Shown: one piece after another, positions 1 to 8,612 of the stretch
Layout of the letters: each line of letters starts with the position of its first letter
Numbering within the stretch: the first letter of the stretch is position 1
Origin: Lysinibacillus sp. 2017
GTDB lineage: Bacteria; Bacillota; Bacilli; Bacillales_A; Planococcaceae
DNA length: 64,000 nt
Direction of reading: 5' to 3'
NCBI RefSeq assembly: GCF_003073375.1
Contig: NZ_CP029002.1
Location: 3,673,916-3,737,915, forward strand
Program-made: the position numbers and the translations under genes
Notes under the pieces: model-generated
Databases searched by the model: none
Seen by the model: only the letters and a program-made list of their open reading frames with translations
What the model was told of the DNA's origin: nothing

Positions 1-72
1 AGGTTTTTTGCATCCTTATTCCCCTTTCTAATCTACTTTTCATGTTACTATCTTGGACTATGATTCGCTAGT

Positions 73-1506
73 TTAAAAGTTTAACTTCATCGTAATAAGT
101 TTTAAATCCGTCATTTCTTCAATCGCATATTTAATGCCTTCTTTTCCGTAGCCGCTCATTTTCACGCCACCATACGGCATATTATCTACACGGAATGTTG
201 GAATATCATTAATAATAACGGCGCCTGCTTCAAGTAATTCTGCTGCTTTCATCGCATCTGTTAAAACATTCGTGTAAATTCCCGCATTTAATCCAAGCTG
301 TGAATCGTTTACATAGCTAATCGCTTCGTCTAATGTGTCATAAGGTACAATCGAAACAATTGGTGCAAATGTTTCTTCGCAAACAATTTTCATATCAGGC
401 TTTACATTTGTCATAACAGTTGGGGAACATGTGCGCTCTGTAAATTCAGCACCCGTTGCAACAACCGCACCTTCTTTTTTTGCTTCTTCAATCCACGCTT
501 TGATACGCGTTACTTCACCAGGATTAATCATCGCACTGACATCGGTTTTTTCATCCATGGGATCACCTACAACTAAACGATTTGTTTCTTCTGTGAATCG
601 TTTTATAAATGTATCATAAATCGATTGGTGGACATAAATGCGCTGAAGTGAGATACACACTTGTCCCGCAAAACCAAATGCACCTCCAACACAACGTTTC
701 ATAATTTTCTCAAGCGGTGTCGTTGGCTCTACAATAAGAGCTGCATTCGAACCAAGCTCTAACGTAATTTTGCGTAAGCCTACTTTTTCTTTCAATTTTA
801 ATCCGACAGCACCACTCCCTGTAAATGTTACTTTTTTCACGAGCGGATGTGTAACAAGCATGTCACTTAATTCACTACCGCTCCCTGTGACAATTTGAAG
901 GGCGCCATCTGGTAAACCAGCTTCTTTAAAAATTTCAGCCATCACCAGTGAACTAAGTGGTGTTTGTGTTGCTGGTTTTAATACAACGGTATTCCCTACT
1001 GCAAATGCTGGCCCTAACTTGTGCGCGACTAAGTTGAATGGGAAGTTGAACGGTGTAATCGCTGAAACAACGCCTAACGGAATACGCTTCGTATACCCAA
1101 TACGGTCACTAACACCAGGTGCAGCATCCATCGGAATCGTTTCTCCTGTTACTTGCTTCGCTGCCTCTGCGGCAAATTGATATGTTGCAATCGTACGATC
1201 AATTTCTCCTAATCCAGCCGAAAGAGGTTTTGCTGCTTCCAGAGCTAAAATTTCGGCAAGTTCCTGTTTACGATCACGCATAATTGCGACGACGTTATAT
1301 AAAATTTCAGCACGTTCATATGCTGTTGTATTTTTAAATGTTTGAAATGCTTCATGTGCGCCTTCAATCGCACGTTCTACATCCGTCGTTGTTGCCTTTG
1401 CTACATTCGCAAGGATTTCTCCTGTATATGGTGATGTAAGTTCTGTACTTTCTTTTGTGCTTTCCCAACGACCATTAATCCATAATTGTGTTTCTTTCAC
1501 TTTCAT
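73..1506 (-). CDS. Aldehyde dehydrogenase family protein
   Basis: NAD(P)-dependent oxidation of an aldehyde to the acid; substrate not deducible. The 477-residue protein has the full ALDH fold: PFNFP near the cofactor site, general-base Glu about 250 in LELGSNAAL, and nucleophile Cys about 284 in GFAGQVCIS. The ELGSNA and GQVCIS forms resemble succinate-semialdehyde/lactaldehyde-type members more than the acetaldehyde type at 2125-3669. The ATG at 1506 is chosen because GGAG lies 8 nt upstream and the product begins MKVKETQ; the frame stays open to 1590 but has no ribosome site there. The leader holds a parS-like palindrome. No terminator is visible between the stop codon and the window edge. 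Confidence 0.9.
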   Translation of the reverse strand: MKVKETQLWINGRWESTKESTELTSPYTGEILANVAKATTTDVERAIEGAHEAFQTFKNTTAYERAEILYNVVAIMRDRKQELAEILALEAAKPLSAGLGEIDRTIATYQFAAEAAKQVTGETIPMDAAPGVSDRIGYTKRIPLGVVSAITPFNFPFNLVAHKLGPAFAVGNTVVLKPATQTPLSSLVMAEIFKEAGLPDGALQIVTGSGSELSDMLVTHPLVKKVTFTGSGAVGLKLKEKVGLRKITLELGSNAALIVEPTTPLEKIMKRCVGGAFGFAGQVCISLQRIYVHQSIYDTFIKRFTEETNRLVVGDPMDEKTDVSAMINPGEVTRIKAWIEEAKKEGAVVATGAEFTERTCSPTVMTNVKPDMKIVCEETFAPIVSIVPYDTLDEAISYVNDSQLGLNAGIYTNVLTDAMKAAELLEAGAVIINDIPTFRVDNMPYGGVKMSGYGKEGIKYAIEEMTDLKLITMKLNF

Positions 1507-1551
1507 CACTCCTACCCAATTCATAAAATTGTTTAATTGAATTCCAATAAA

Positions 1552-1567
1552 TGTTTCACGTGAAAAT
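1552..1567. promoter_or_regulatory. parS-like site (ParB/Spo0J binding)
   Basis: TGTTTCACGTGAAAAT matches the B. subtilis consensus TGTTTCACGTGAAACA at 14 of 16 positions, including the whole central palindrome. It lies in the leader of the aldehyde dehydrogenase gene, about 62 kb from the origin end. Known parS sites cluster around oriC. ParB binding here is inferred. Confidence 0.6.
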
Positions 1568-1713
1568 GGTATTTGAATAGAAACGCCCACTAAAAAAGAA
1601 AAAATCTATTCCTATTTAGTTGAATTGATGCGCTAAAGTTAATTTACCCATTTTCCCATGCTCTTAAAGTTATTATACGCCTAAATTTTTGCGATGAAAA
1701 AGAGCAACAAAAA

Positions 1714-1744
1714 AGCACGAAAAAGCCTAGCCCTTTTTCGTGCT
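1714..1744 (-). terminator. Terminator of the exaC-DUF779 unit
   Basis: Perfect 12-bp stem AGCACGAAAAAG / CTTTTTCGTGCT with a 7-nt loop, followed on the minus strand by a T run. It sits just past the DUF779 stop codon. Confidence 0.85.
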
Positions 1745-1750
1745 CTAAAT

Positions 1751-2107
1751 TTATAGGTGAAGCTGCTCAAGTTCCTCTTTTGTAAAGGCACGTGAACGGG
1801 ATAAAAAGCGTTTCCCTTCCACACCCTCTAACGAAAACATCCCGCCACGACCATCGACAACATCAATAATAATTTGCGTATGTTTCCAATAATCGTATTG
1901 GTTTTTGTGCATATAAAATGGACTTCCACCAAGATTCCCAAGTAAGATATCCTGATTACCTACGATCAAATCCCCATCTGGGTAACACATCGGTGAGGAA
2001 CCATCACAGCAACCACCAGACTGATGAAACATTAGTGGACCATGACGTGCCTTTAACTTCTCCATTAACTGTAGTGCTGCATCAGTTGCAACAACTCTTT
2101 CAACCAA
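1751..2107 (-). CDS. DUF779 domain-containing protein
   Basis: Small cytoplasmic protein of 118 residues of the DUF779 family, biochemical role unestablished; genes of this family habitually sit beside ALDH genes. The conserved HQSGGCCDGSSPMCYP segment holds three Cys and is the likely functional centre, perhaps metal or redox related (inference). Start: a TTG at 2107 with AGGAGG 8 nt upstream. An in-frame GTG at 2116 overlaps that ribosome site and is unlikely. It lies directly downstream of the acetaldehyde-type ALDH and ends at a strong terminator, so the two form one transcript. Confidence 0.85.
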   Translation of the reverse strand: MVERVVATDAALQLMEKLKARHGPLMFHQSGGCCDGSSPMCYPDGDLIVGNQDILLGNLGGSPFYMHKNQYDYWKHTQIIIDVVDGRGGMFSLEGVEGKRFLSRSRAFTKEELEQLHL

Positions 2108-2124
2108 GGCAAGCACCTCCTCTC

Positions 2125-3669
2125 TTAGAAGAAGCCTAAGCGGTTTTCGTCGTAGCTCACTAATAAGTTTTTCGTTTGTTGGTAATGATTCAACATCATT
2201 TTATGGTTTTCACGTCCGATACCACTCATTTTATAGCCACCGAACGCCGCATGTGCTGGGTAGGCATGATAGCAGTTTGTCCAAACACGCCCCGCTTCAA
2301 TACCACGTCCGAAACGATACGCCGTATTCATATCGCGCGTCCAAACACCAGAACCTAAACCATATAATGTGTCATTGGCAATTTCTAGTGCTTCTTCTTT
2401 CGTTTTAAATGTTGTCACCGCTACAACTGGACCAAAAATTTCTTCTTGGAAAATGCGCATTTTATTATGTCCTTTAAATACAGTTGGCTTAATGTAGTAG
2501 CCCTCAGCATAATCACCACCAAGGTCATTTTCCTCGCCACCAATTAGACATTCAGCGCCTTCTTCTTTTCCGATTTGTAAGTAAGAGAGAATTTTTTCCA
2601 TTTGTTCAGACGAGGCTTGCGCACCCATCATCGTATTTGGATCAAGCGGATTGCCAATTTGAATGGCTTCAACACGTTTTAATACGCGTTCCATAAATTC
2701 GTCGTAAATTGATTCTTGAATTAGCGCCCGAGATGGACAAGTACAAACTTCCCCTTGATTCAGTGCAAATAATACAAAACCTTCTACTGCTTTATCTAAA
2801 AATGCATCATCTGCATCCATAATATCTTCAAAGAAAATGTTCGGTGATTTTCCGCCTAGCTCTAACGTTACAGGAATTAAATTTTGTGATGCATATTGCA
2901 TAATTAAGCGCCCTGTCGTTGTTTCCCCTGTAAAGGCAATTTTCCCAATACGTGGACTCGATGCTAACGGTTTTCCTGCTTCTAAGCCGAAGCCATTCAC
3001 AATGTTTAATACACCTGGTGGTAATAAATCCTCCACTAGTTCAGCAAATACTAGAATCGATGCAGGTGTTTGCTCCGCTGGCTTTAATACAACACAGTTT
3101 CCTGCTGCAAGTGCTGGTGCAAGCTTCCAAACTGCCATTAGTAGCGGGAAGTTCCACGGAATAATTTGTCCAACAACACCAATTGGCTCATGGAAATGGT
3201 ACGCTACTGTGTTGTCATCAATTTGGCTTAGTGCGCCTTCTTGTGCACGTAATACCCCTGCAAAATAGCGGAAATGATCAATTGCTAACGGTAAATCAGC
3301 GTTTAATGTTTCACGAACTGCCTTCCCGTTGTCCCATGTTTCTGCAACCGCTAACATTTCTAAGTTTTGTTCCATACGATCAGCGATTTTTAGTAAAATA
3401 TTACTGCGCTCTGTTGCGGAAGTTTTCCCCCAAACATCCTTTACCGCATGTGCTGCGTCAAGCGCTAATTCAATATCCTCTTCAGTCGAACGTGCCACTT
3501 GTGTAAATACTTTCCCCGTTACAGGCGTTACATTGTCAAAATACTCTCCTTTTACAGGTGCTGTCCATTTGCCACCGATAAAATTGTCATAACGTTCCTT
3601 AAAGTTTACTACTGCACCCTCTGTGTTTGGATTTTGGTAAACTCCTATCGTTGAAATTGCTCCCGTCAT
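2125..3669 (-). CDS. Acetaldehyde-type aldehyde dehydrogenase (AldA/ExaC-like)
   Basis: Cytoplasmic NAD-dependent ALDH of the AldA/ExaC group, which oxidises acetaldehyde and similar short aldehydes to acids. The 514-residue product has [10 protein letters not shown], base Glu about 270 in LELGGKSPN, and catalytic Cys about 309 in [11 protein letters not shown]; the CTCPS form is typical of this group. The ATG at 3669 has GGGGAG 8 nt upstream. An upstream in-frame extension to 3735 lacks a ribosome site. GGGAGCAATTTCA occurs twice in tandem around the start codon, once as ribosome site and once as coding sequence. Cotranscribed with DUF779. A CodY-like ATTTTTCTGAATTTT (12/15) lies at 3816-3830 but is weak in such AT-rich DNA. 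Confidence 0.9.
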   Translation of the reverse strand: MTGAISTIGVYQNPNTEGAVVNFKERYDNFIGGKWTAPVKGEYFDNVTPVTGKVFTQVARSTEEDIELALDAAHAVKDVWGKTSATERSNILLKIADRMEQNLEMLAVAETWDNGKAVRETLNADLPLAIDHFRYFAGVLRAQEGALSQIDDNTVAYHFHEPIGVVGQIIPWNFPLLMAVWKLAPALAAGNCVVLKPAEQTPASILVFAELVEDLLPPGVLNIVNGFGLEAGKPLASSPRIGKIAFTGETTTGRLIMQYASQNLIPVTLELGGKSPNIFFEDIMDADDAFLDKAVEGFVLFALNQGEVCTCPSRALIQESIYDEFMERVLKRVEAIQIGNPLDPNTMMGAQASSEQMEKILSYLQIGKEEGAECLIGGEENDLGGDYAEGYYIKPTVFKGHNKMRIFQEEIFGPVVAVTTFKTKEEALEIANDTLYGLGSGVWTRDMNTAYRFGRGIEAGRVWTNCYHAYPAHAAFGGYKMSGIGRENHKMMLNHYQQTKNLLVSYDENRLGFF

Positions 3670-3950
3670 TGAAATTGCTCCCCTTTGCATCAATATTTTG
3701 ACCATACCTTTTTTATAAGGTCGTGACTGATTCAAGCTGAAAAATGTATCCTACTAAAAGGTATCCTCCCTTACTATATTGTCAGATAAATCTATTAATT
3801 ACAATTTAAAACTTCATTTTTCTGAATTTTTATATTATTATATTTTACTATAATTAGTAAAACTTCTATGGTGATTTAAAAATGATGGAAAGCGAATTTA
3901 TGCGTGAAATATTGTATACTGAAGATATTCTATTAGTAGGTGAGAAAATT

Positions 3951-4655
3951 ATGCGTATAAATAAATTTTTAGCAGAAACAGGCATCGTCTCACGTCGCGG
4001 TGCAGATAAGTGGGTAGAGGAAGGCCGTATTACTATTAACGGTGTACTTGCTACAAATGGTAGTCAAGTGAAAGAAGGCGACGAGGTTTACGTTGATGGT
4101 AAACTCGTACAAAGAGAGCAACAACTCGTTTACATTGTACTAAACAAACCCGTTGGCATTACGAGTACAACCGAACAGCATATTCCAGGAAACGTTGTGG
4201 ATTTCGTGAATCATCCATTACGTATTTTCCATATTGGACGTCTCGACAAAGACTCAGAAGGACTATTACTGTTAACGAATGACGGGGATATCGTTAACGA
4301 AATTTTACGTGCAGAAAATCATCATGAAAAGGAATACATCGTTCAAGTAGATGAACCGATTACTGAAGATTTCCTTCATGAAATGCGCTCAGGGGTAGAA
4401 ATATTAGATACAAAAACATTGCCATGTCGCGTTGAAAAAATTTCTTCCCAAGTATTTAAAATTACTTTAGAACAAGGGCTAAATCGTCAAATTCGTCGTA
4501 TGTGTGCTGCACTCGGTTATTCCGTCAAGCGACTACAACGCATTCGTATTATGAACATTCATATTGGTAATTTAAAGGTTGGACAATGGCGCGATTTAAC
4601 AGAAAAAGAATTAAACGAACTCTTTAAACTTCTGAACTATACACCAAAGCAATAA
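3951..4655 (+). CDS. rluF: 23S rRNA pseudouridine synthase, RluF/RluB family
   Basis: Converts a specific uridine of large-subunit rRNA to pseudouridine. The 234-residue protein has an N-terminal S4 RNA-binding domain (about 1-48, INKFLAETGIVSRRGADKWV) and a RsuA/RluF-type catalytic domain with the motif GRLDKDSEGLLLLTND, catalytic Asp about 99. The segment LNRQIRRMCAALGY is the conserved C-terminal RNA-binding motif, and its form favours RluF over RsuA. The ATG at 3951 follows AGGTGAG; an upstream in-frame ATG at 3882 lacks a good ribosome site and would precede the S4 domain. Monocistronic and head-on to the fork. Confidence 0.88.
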   Translation: MRINKFLAETGIVSRRGADKWVEEGRITINGVLATNGSQVKEGDEVYVDGKLVQREQQLVYIVLNKPVGITSTTEQHIPGNVVDFVNHPLRIFHIGRLDKDSEGLLLLTNDGDIVNEILRAENHHEKEYIVQVDEPITEDFLHEMRSGVEILDTKTLPCRVEKISSQVFKITLEQGLNRQIRRMCAALGYSVKRLQRIRIMNIHIGNLKVGQWRDLTEKELNELFKLLNYTPKQ

Positions 4656-4805
4656 GTACAGCTTAGCCTCTTAACAGCAGAGGGTGAGGAATATAAACGA
4701 TGAAAACAACAACTGCTCGAAGTTGTGACTATTTCAAAGCAATTGCTTCATAAAATCCCACTAAAGTTTAAATATCCAAACGAAGAAGCCATTGTTTTGT
4801 AATGA

Positions 4806-4847
4806 AAAAAGGTGTCCTTGTAAACGAATTTACAAGGACACCTTTTT
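4806..4847. terminator. Bidirectional terminator
   Basis: A 19-bp perfect inverted repeat (AAAAAGGTGTCCTTGTAAA and its complement) with a CGAA loop and A/T runs on both sides. It can end rluF on the plus strand and the decayed cupin gene on the minus strand. Between rluF and this hairpin (4656-4805) no convincing gene is present. Confidence 0.88.
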
Positions 4848-5146
4848 AAATTTGCTTGTACGCCATTTTTTTAATAATTTCTTCATGCTGTGGGTACTTT
4901 GTGAGTAACTCCTTTTGTGTAAACAATTCAAAGTCGACAAAGTCAAAGCCTGGTGCTACCATACAGCCAACTAATCCAAATGTATTTTCAATTTCAACAG
5001 AGGAACCAAAAATCGTATTTTTCTAGTGGTCGCTCACCACGCGCTAAAGTTAACGAATCCTCTGCTCGTAACGAAGAACGATAAAACCCGCCTTCTGGAT
5101 GTGGTTGCAATTGCATTTGTTCAATTAATTTTTCAATCGATTGCAT
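4846..5146 (-). pseudogene. DUF985/cupin_5 gene with internal deletion
   Basis: The minus strand opens with an ATG at 5146, preceded by GGGAGAG, and reads the N-terminus of a DUF985 (cupin_5) protein, including LQPHPEGGFYRSS. It runs out of frame after LARGERPL and stops within about 13 codons. A different frame then encodes the family's C-terminus, NTIFGSSVEIENTFGLVGC and APGFDFVDFELF, and stops at 4846. The central cupin barrel, roughly 70-80 codons by comparison with remembered family members, is missing at a junction near 5020-5030. The two halves are in different frames, so no intact cupin can be made. Confidence 0.8.
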
Positions 5147-5167
5147 TAACGTCTCTCCCTTAAACTA

Positions 5168-5212
5168 AAAAGGAGATTCTCATAAGTTTTCACTTACAAG
5201 AAATCTCCTTTC
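5168..5212 (-). terminator. Terminator of the liv operon
   Basis: Inverted repeat AAAGGAGATT / AATCTCCTTT closing a loop of about 20 nt, followed by T on the minus strand, immediately after the livF stop codon. Confidence 0.75.
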
Positions 5213-5214
5213 TT

Positions 5215-5922
5215 TTATAGTCCGCCTAAATAAGCAGCCTTTACTTCATCACTTTCTTGCAGTTCTTTTGCTGAACCAGAAAGTACAATTTTCCCTGTTT
5301 CTAAAACGTAGGCGCGATGTGCAACCGAAAGCGCCATATTCGCATTTTGCTCGACCAGCAATACGGTTGTACCTTCTCCATTGACCATTTTGATAATATT
5401 GAAAATGTTTTTTACCATTAATGGGGCAAGACCCATCGATGGTTCATCCATTATAATCAATTTCGGCTTAGCCATCAATGCACGCCCCATTGCGAGCATT
5501 TGCTGTTCTCCGCCAGATAAAGTACCAGAAAGCTGTTTGCGGCGTTCAAAAAGACGTGGAAATAATTCATACACATGGTCCATATCTTTTTTTATGCCAT
5601 CCCGGTCATTTCGTAAATAGGCACCTAATTCTAGGTTTTCTTCTACCGTCATATTGGCGAAAACACGACGCCCCTCAGGTACATGAGAAATTCCCGCTTT
5701 TACGATTGATTGCGCAGCTTTGCCATCAATTGCCGACCCTAAATATTCAATCGAACCACGCTTTGGTTTCAGTAACCCTGAGATTGTTTTTAATAATGTA
5801 CTTTTCCCAGCACCATTTGCTCCGATTAACGTTACAATTTCACCTTCATTAACTTCTAAGGAGATTCCTTTTAATGCTTGGATATTGCCGTAGTATACAT
5901 CGATGTCATTAACTATTAGCAT
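5215..5922 (-). CDS. livF: Branched-chain amino acid ABC transporter ATP-binding protein LivF
   Basis: One of the two cytoplasmic ATPases that power a HAAT-family branched-chain amino acid importer. 235 residues with Walker A GANGAGKST (34-42), signature LSGGEQQM, and Walker B LIIMDEPSMGLAP. The EPSMGLAP form and VPEGRRVFANMTVEENL are typical of LivF. The ATG at 5922 lies one base after the livG stop codon, with GGAGG 12 nt upstream, a long spacing that suggests translational coupling. Last gene of the operon livJ-livH-livM-livG-livF. Confidence 0.93.
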   Translation of the reverse strand: MLIVNDIDVYYGNIQALKGISLEVNEGEIVTLIGANGAGKSTLLKTISGLLKPKRGSIEYLGSAIDGKAAQSIVKAGISHVPEGRRVFANMTVEENLELGAYLRNDRDGIKKDMDHVYELFPRLFERRKQLSGTLSGGEQQMLAMGRALMAKPKLIIMDEPSMGLAPLMVKNIFNIIKMVNGEGTTVLLVEQNANMALSVAHRAYVLETGKIVLSGSAKELQESDEVKAAYLGGL

Positions 5923-5923
5923 A

Positions 5924-6697
5924 TTATTCTGTAACCTCCTCACCAAGATATGCTTCAATTACTTTTGGATTCGAACGAATATCTTCTGGTGTCCCGTCCG
6001 CAATTAATTGCCCGTGATCCAGTACATAAATACGTTCACAAATTCCCATAACCAAACTCATATCATGTTCAATCAGTAAAATTGTTAAGTCGAACTCTTT
6101 ACGAATAAACGCAATCAGTTCCATTAAATCCTTTGTTTCTTGCGGGTTCATCCCCGCTGCTGGTTCGTCTAAAAGAAGTAACTTTGGAGCCGCAGCTAGT
6201 GCGCGTGCGATTTCTAAGCGACGTTGCATCCCATAAGGTAAGTTTTTGGCAAGCTCATCACGATAGACATCTAATCCAAAAATTTTTAAAAATGCCAATG
6301 ACTCCTCTTCCATTTTCGCTTCACCCACAAAGTGGCTAGGGAGTCGTAAAATACTTGAGAATAAACTATGCTTCGCTAATCCGTGGTTGGCTACTTTTAC
6401 ATTATCCAGTACCGAAAGTTCTTTAAATAAACGGATGTTTTGGAAAGTACGGCTAATCCCTTGTCGTGTTACTTTATATGGATCTAAACCACCAATTGAC
6501 TTCCCGTCAAACTGAATCGTCCCTTCTGTTGGGGCATATACACCTGTTAACATATTAAATGTCGTTGTTTTCCCCGCACCATTAGGACCAATTAAGCCGA
6601 TTAACTCGCCTTGGTTCATATAAAGTTCGACACTTTGAACAGCCTTTAATCCGCCGAATTGGATGCCTAAATTTTCTACTTTAAGAAGCGTACTCAT
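5924..6697 (-). CDS. livG: Branched-chain amino acid ABC transporter ATP-binding protein LivG
   Basis: Second ATPase of the liv importer. 257 residues with Walker A GPNGAGKTT (37-45), LPYGMQRRLEIARAL as the signature region, and Walker B LLLLDEPAAGMNPQE. ISRTFQNIRLFKELSVLDNV is diagnostic of LivG. The ATG overlaps the livM stop codon (ATGA) and GGAGG lies about 9 nt upstream, so translation is coupled. Confidence 0.93.
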   Translation of the reverse strand: MSTLLKVENLGIQFGGLKAVQSVELYMNQGELIGLIGPNGAGKTTTFNMLTGVYAPTEGTIQFDGKSIGGLDPYKVTRQGISRTFQNIRLFKELSVLDNVKVANHGLAKHSLFSSILRLPSHFVGEAKMEEESLAFLKIFGLDVYRDELAKNLPYGMQRRLEIARALAAAPKLLLLDEPAAGMNPQETKDLMELIAFIRKEFDLTILLIEHDMSLVMGICERIYVLDHGQLIADGTPEDIRSNPKVIEAYLGEEVTE

Positions 6698-7632
6698 ACA
6701 CGCGTACCTCCTTTTTTACCGAACTTGAAGAATTCTGTTATTTCTTTTGTTCCTAATAGCCCTGTTGGTCGATAAAGCATAATTAAAATTAAAATTAACG
6801 AGTAAATAATCATACGTGTTTCTGGGAATCCTTGTAAGTACGTCGATACAATCGTTAATAATACGGCTGCAATTACTGAACCTGAAAGACTTCCTAAACC
6901 GCCTAATACAACAAAGATTAAAATATCAAATGATTTTAAGAATCCAAAGCCTGTCGGTTGAATTAAGTAAATATTATGCGAATAAATGGCCCCTGCCACA
7001 CCTGCAAAGAAAGAACCAATCGCAAATGCAAGTACTTTATAATAGGTTGTATTAATCCCCATCGAGTCCGCCGCAATTTCATCCTCTCGAATTGAAATAC
7101 ATGCGCGGCCATGACGCGAATTTGTAAAGTTAGAAATGACTAAGATCGTAATAAATACACCAAAGAAGGCGTAAGTCCATGTCGATTGTTGTGTTACTTG
7201 AAGTCCTGCTGCACCACCTGCGTAATCAATATTGACGAAAAGGATTCGAATGATTTCGGCAAAACCTAACGTCGCAATCGCTAAATAATCTCCTTTTAGC
7301 CTTAATGAAGGAATACCTACTAAAAGACCCGCAAGTGCGGCAACTACAGCACCGATTAAAATTGCTGTAATGAACGGCATTCCCAGTTTCATTGTACAAA
7401 TTGCTGAAATATACGCACCAACAGCTAAAAATCCAGCATGCCCAATAGAGAATTGCCCCGTAATTCCGATAACAACATGTAAACTAACAGCTAGCATAAT
7501 ATTAATACACATCATAATTAACATGTTTTGATAGTAATATCCGATGACACCCGTATTAATAAAAAGTTGAATGGCAGCATAAATAACTAGTGCTAAGATG
7601 ATATAACCCCAAAATACTTTAGATTTTTTCAT
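6694..7632 (-). CDS. livM: Branched-chain amino acid ABC transporter permease LivM
   Basis: Inner-membrane permease of the liv importer, 312 residues and about nine hydrophobic segments. Family hallmarks are GQFSIGHAGFLAVGAY near the N-terminus, SLRLKGDYLAIATLGFAEIIR in the cytoplasmic coupling region, and VVLGGLGSLSGSVIAA near the C-terminus. The ATG at 7632 has TAGGTG 6 nt upstream. An in-frame GTG at 7641 directly abuts the livH stop and has a poorer ribosome site. Pairs with LivH as the heterodimeric channel. Confidence 0.92.
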   Translation of the reverse strand: MKKSKVFWGYIILALVIYAAIQLFINTGVIGYYYQNMLIMMCINIMLAVSLHVVIGITGQFSIGHAGFLAVGAYISAICTMKLGMPFITAILIGAVVAALAGLLVGIPSLRLKGDYLAIATLGFAEIIRILFVNIDYAGGAAGLQVTQQSTWTYAFFGVFITILVISNFTNSRHGRACISIREDEIAADSMGINTTYYKVLAFAIGSFFAGVAGAIYSHNIYLIQPTGFGFLKSFDILIFVVLGGLGSLSGSVIAAVLLTIVSTYLQGFPETRMIIYSLILILIMLYRPTGLLGTKEITEFFKFGKKGGTRV

Positions 7633-7641
7633 GCTGTTCAC

Positions 7642-8517
7642 CTACACTTTCTCGCGCGTATTTTTACCGAAAATACCCGCTGGACGTAATATTAGTATCA
7701 AAATTAAAATAATGAATGCCGCTGCATCGCGCCATAATGAATAACCTAGTGCCGATACAACTGTTTCTACAACACCTAGTAACAAACCGCCAACCATTGC
7801 ACCTGGAATAATCCCAATCCCACCAAGAACGGCTGCGATAAATGCTTTGATCCCTGGCATAACGCCCATTAATGGGTCAATTCGCGTGTAATAAATACCG
7901 AAGATAACACCCGCTGCACCCGCTAATGCTGATCCAATAGCAAATGTTGCAGAAATTGTATTATCTACGTTAATGCCCATTAGGCGCGCTGCATCTGCAT
8001 CATGCGAAACTGCACGCATTGCTTTACCGATTTTTGTTTTATGAACAATGAATTGTAATAACAGCATTAAGACAATAGAAATCGATAAAATTAAGATTGC
8101 TTGCATACTAATTTGTGCACCAAAAACTTCAAAGTTTTTCTTTGAAATAACTTCAGGATATACACTTGGTGAAGGTCCTCTGAAGAAAATTACCGTATAT
8201 TCAATTAATAATGAAACCCCGATTGCTGTAATTAACGCCGCAATACGCGTCGCACTTCGTAAACGTTTATAAGCAACACGTTCTATAATCACACCGATTA
8301 CTGCACAAAGAATCATCGCTAAAATAAGGGCTAAAAATACATTCATTTCCCAACGTGCAATTGCATAAAAGCCAATAAACGCACCGAGCATAAAGACATC
8401 ACCATGTGCGAAGTTAATCAGCTTAATAATGCCGTAAACCATCGTATAGCCGAGTGCGATTAACGCATAAATACTACCAAGTGAAATACCATTAACCAGT
8501 TGCTGTATCCACTCCAT
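7642..8517 (-). CDS. livH: Branched-chain amino acid ABC transporter permease LivH
   Basis: The other channel subunit of the liv importer, 291 residues, hydrophobic. Hallmarks are the N-terminal GISLGSIYALIALGYTMVYG and INFAHGDVFMLGAF, and the coupling region AMRAVSHDADAARLMGI. The ATG at 8517 has AAGGAG 8 nt upstream; the in-frame GTG at 8526 overlaps that ribosome site. A terminator-like hairpin separates it from livJ, which would let the binding protein be made in excess over the membrane parts. Confidence 0.93.
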   Translation of the reverse strand: MEWIQQLVNGISLGSIYALIALGYTMVYGIIKLINFAHGDVFMLGAFIGFYAIARWEMNVFLALILAMILCAVIGVIIERVAYKRLRSATRIAALITAIGVSLLIEYTVIFFRGPSPSVYPEVISKKNFEVFGAQISMQAILILSISIVLMLLLQFIVHKTKIGKAMRAVSHDADAARLMGINVDNTISATFAIGSALAGAAGVIFGIYYTRIDPLMGVMPGIKAFIAAVLGGIGIIPGAMVGGLLLGVVETVVSALGYSLWRDAAAFIILILILILRPAGIFGKNTREKV

Positions 8518-8578
8518 CTCATTCACTCCTTCTTTCGTCTACTATCGTTTAATCCTTTTTCTTATCGACTAAAAAAAA

Positions 8579-8600
8579 GGAGGGCTAGTTCGCCCCCCTT
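8579..8600 (-). terminator. Intra-operon attenuator between livJ and livH
   Basis: On the minus strand a GC-rich 9-bp stem, AAGGGGGGC / GCCCTCCTT with one G-T pair, and a 6-nt loop is followed by eight T. A partial terminator at this position is a known way to raise binding-protein levels; read-through here is inferred. Confidence 0.75.
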
Positions 8601-8612
8601 ACTCATAAAAAA

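Noticed and set aside
2176..3592. Several long plus-strand open frames antisense to the ALDH gene
   Set aside because: They mirror the codon structure of the real gene, lack ribosome sites and encode low-complexity, family-less products.
4691..4803. A 32-codon frame ending IPLKFKYPNEEAIVL, and a 17-codon ATG frame, after rluF
   Set aside because: No ribosome-site support for the longer frame, no recognisable family, and the region ends in a terminator. It may be a remnant of a lost gene, but nothing identifies it.
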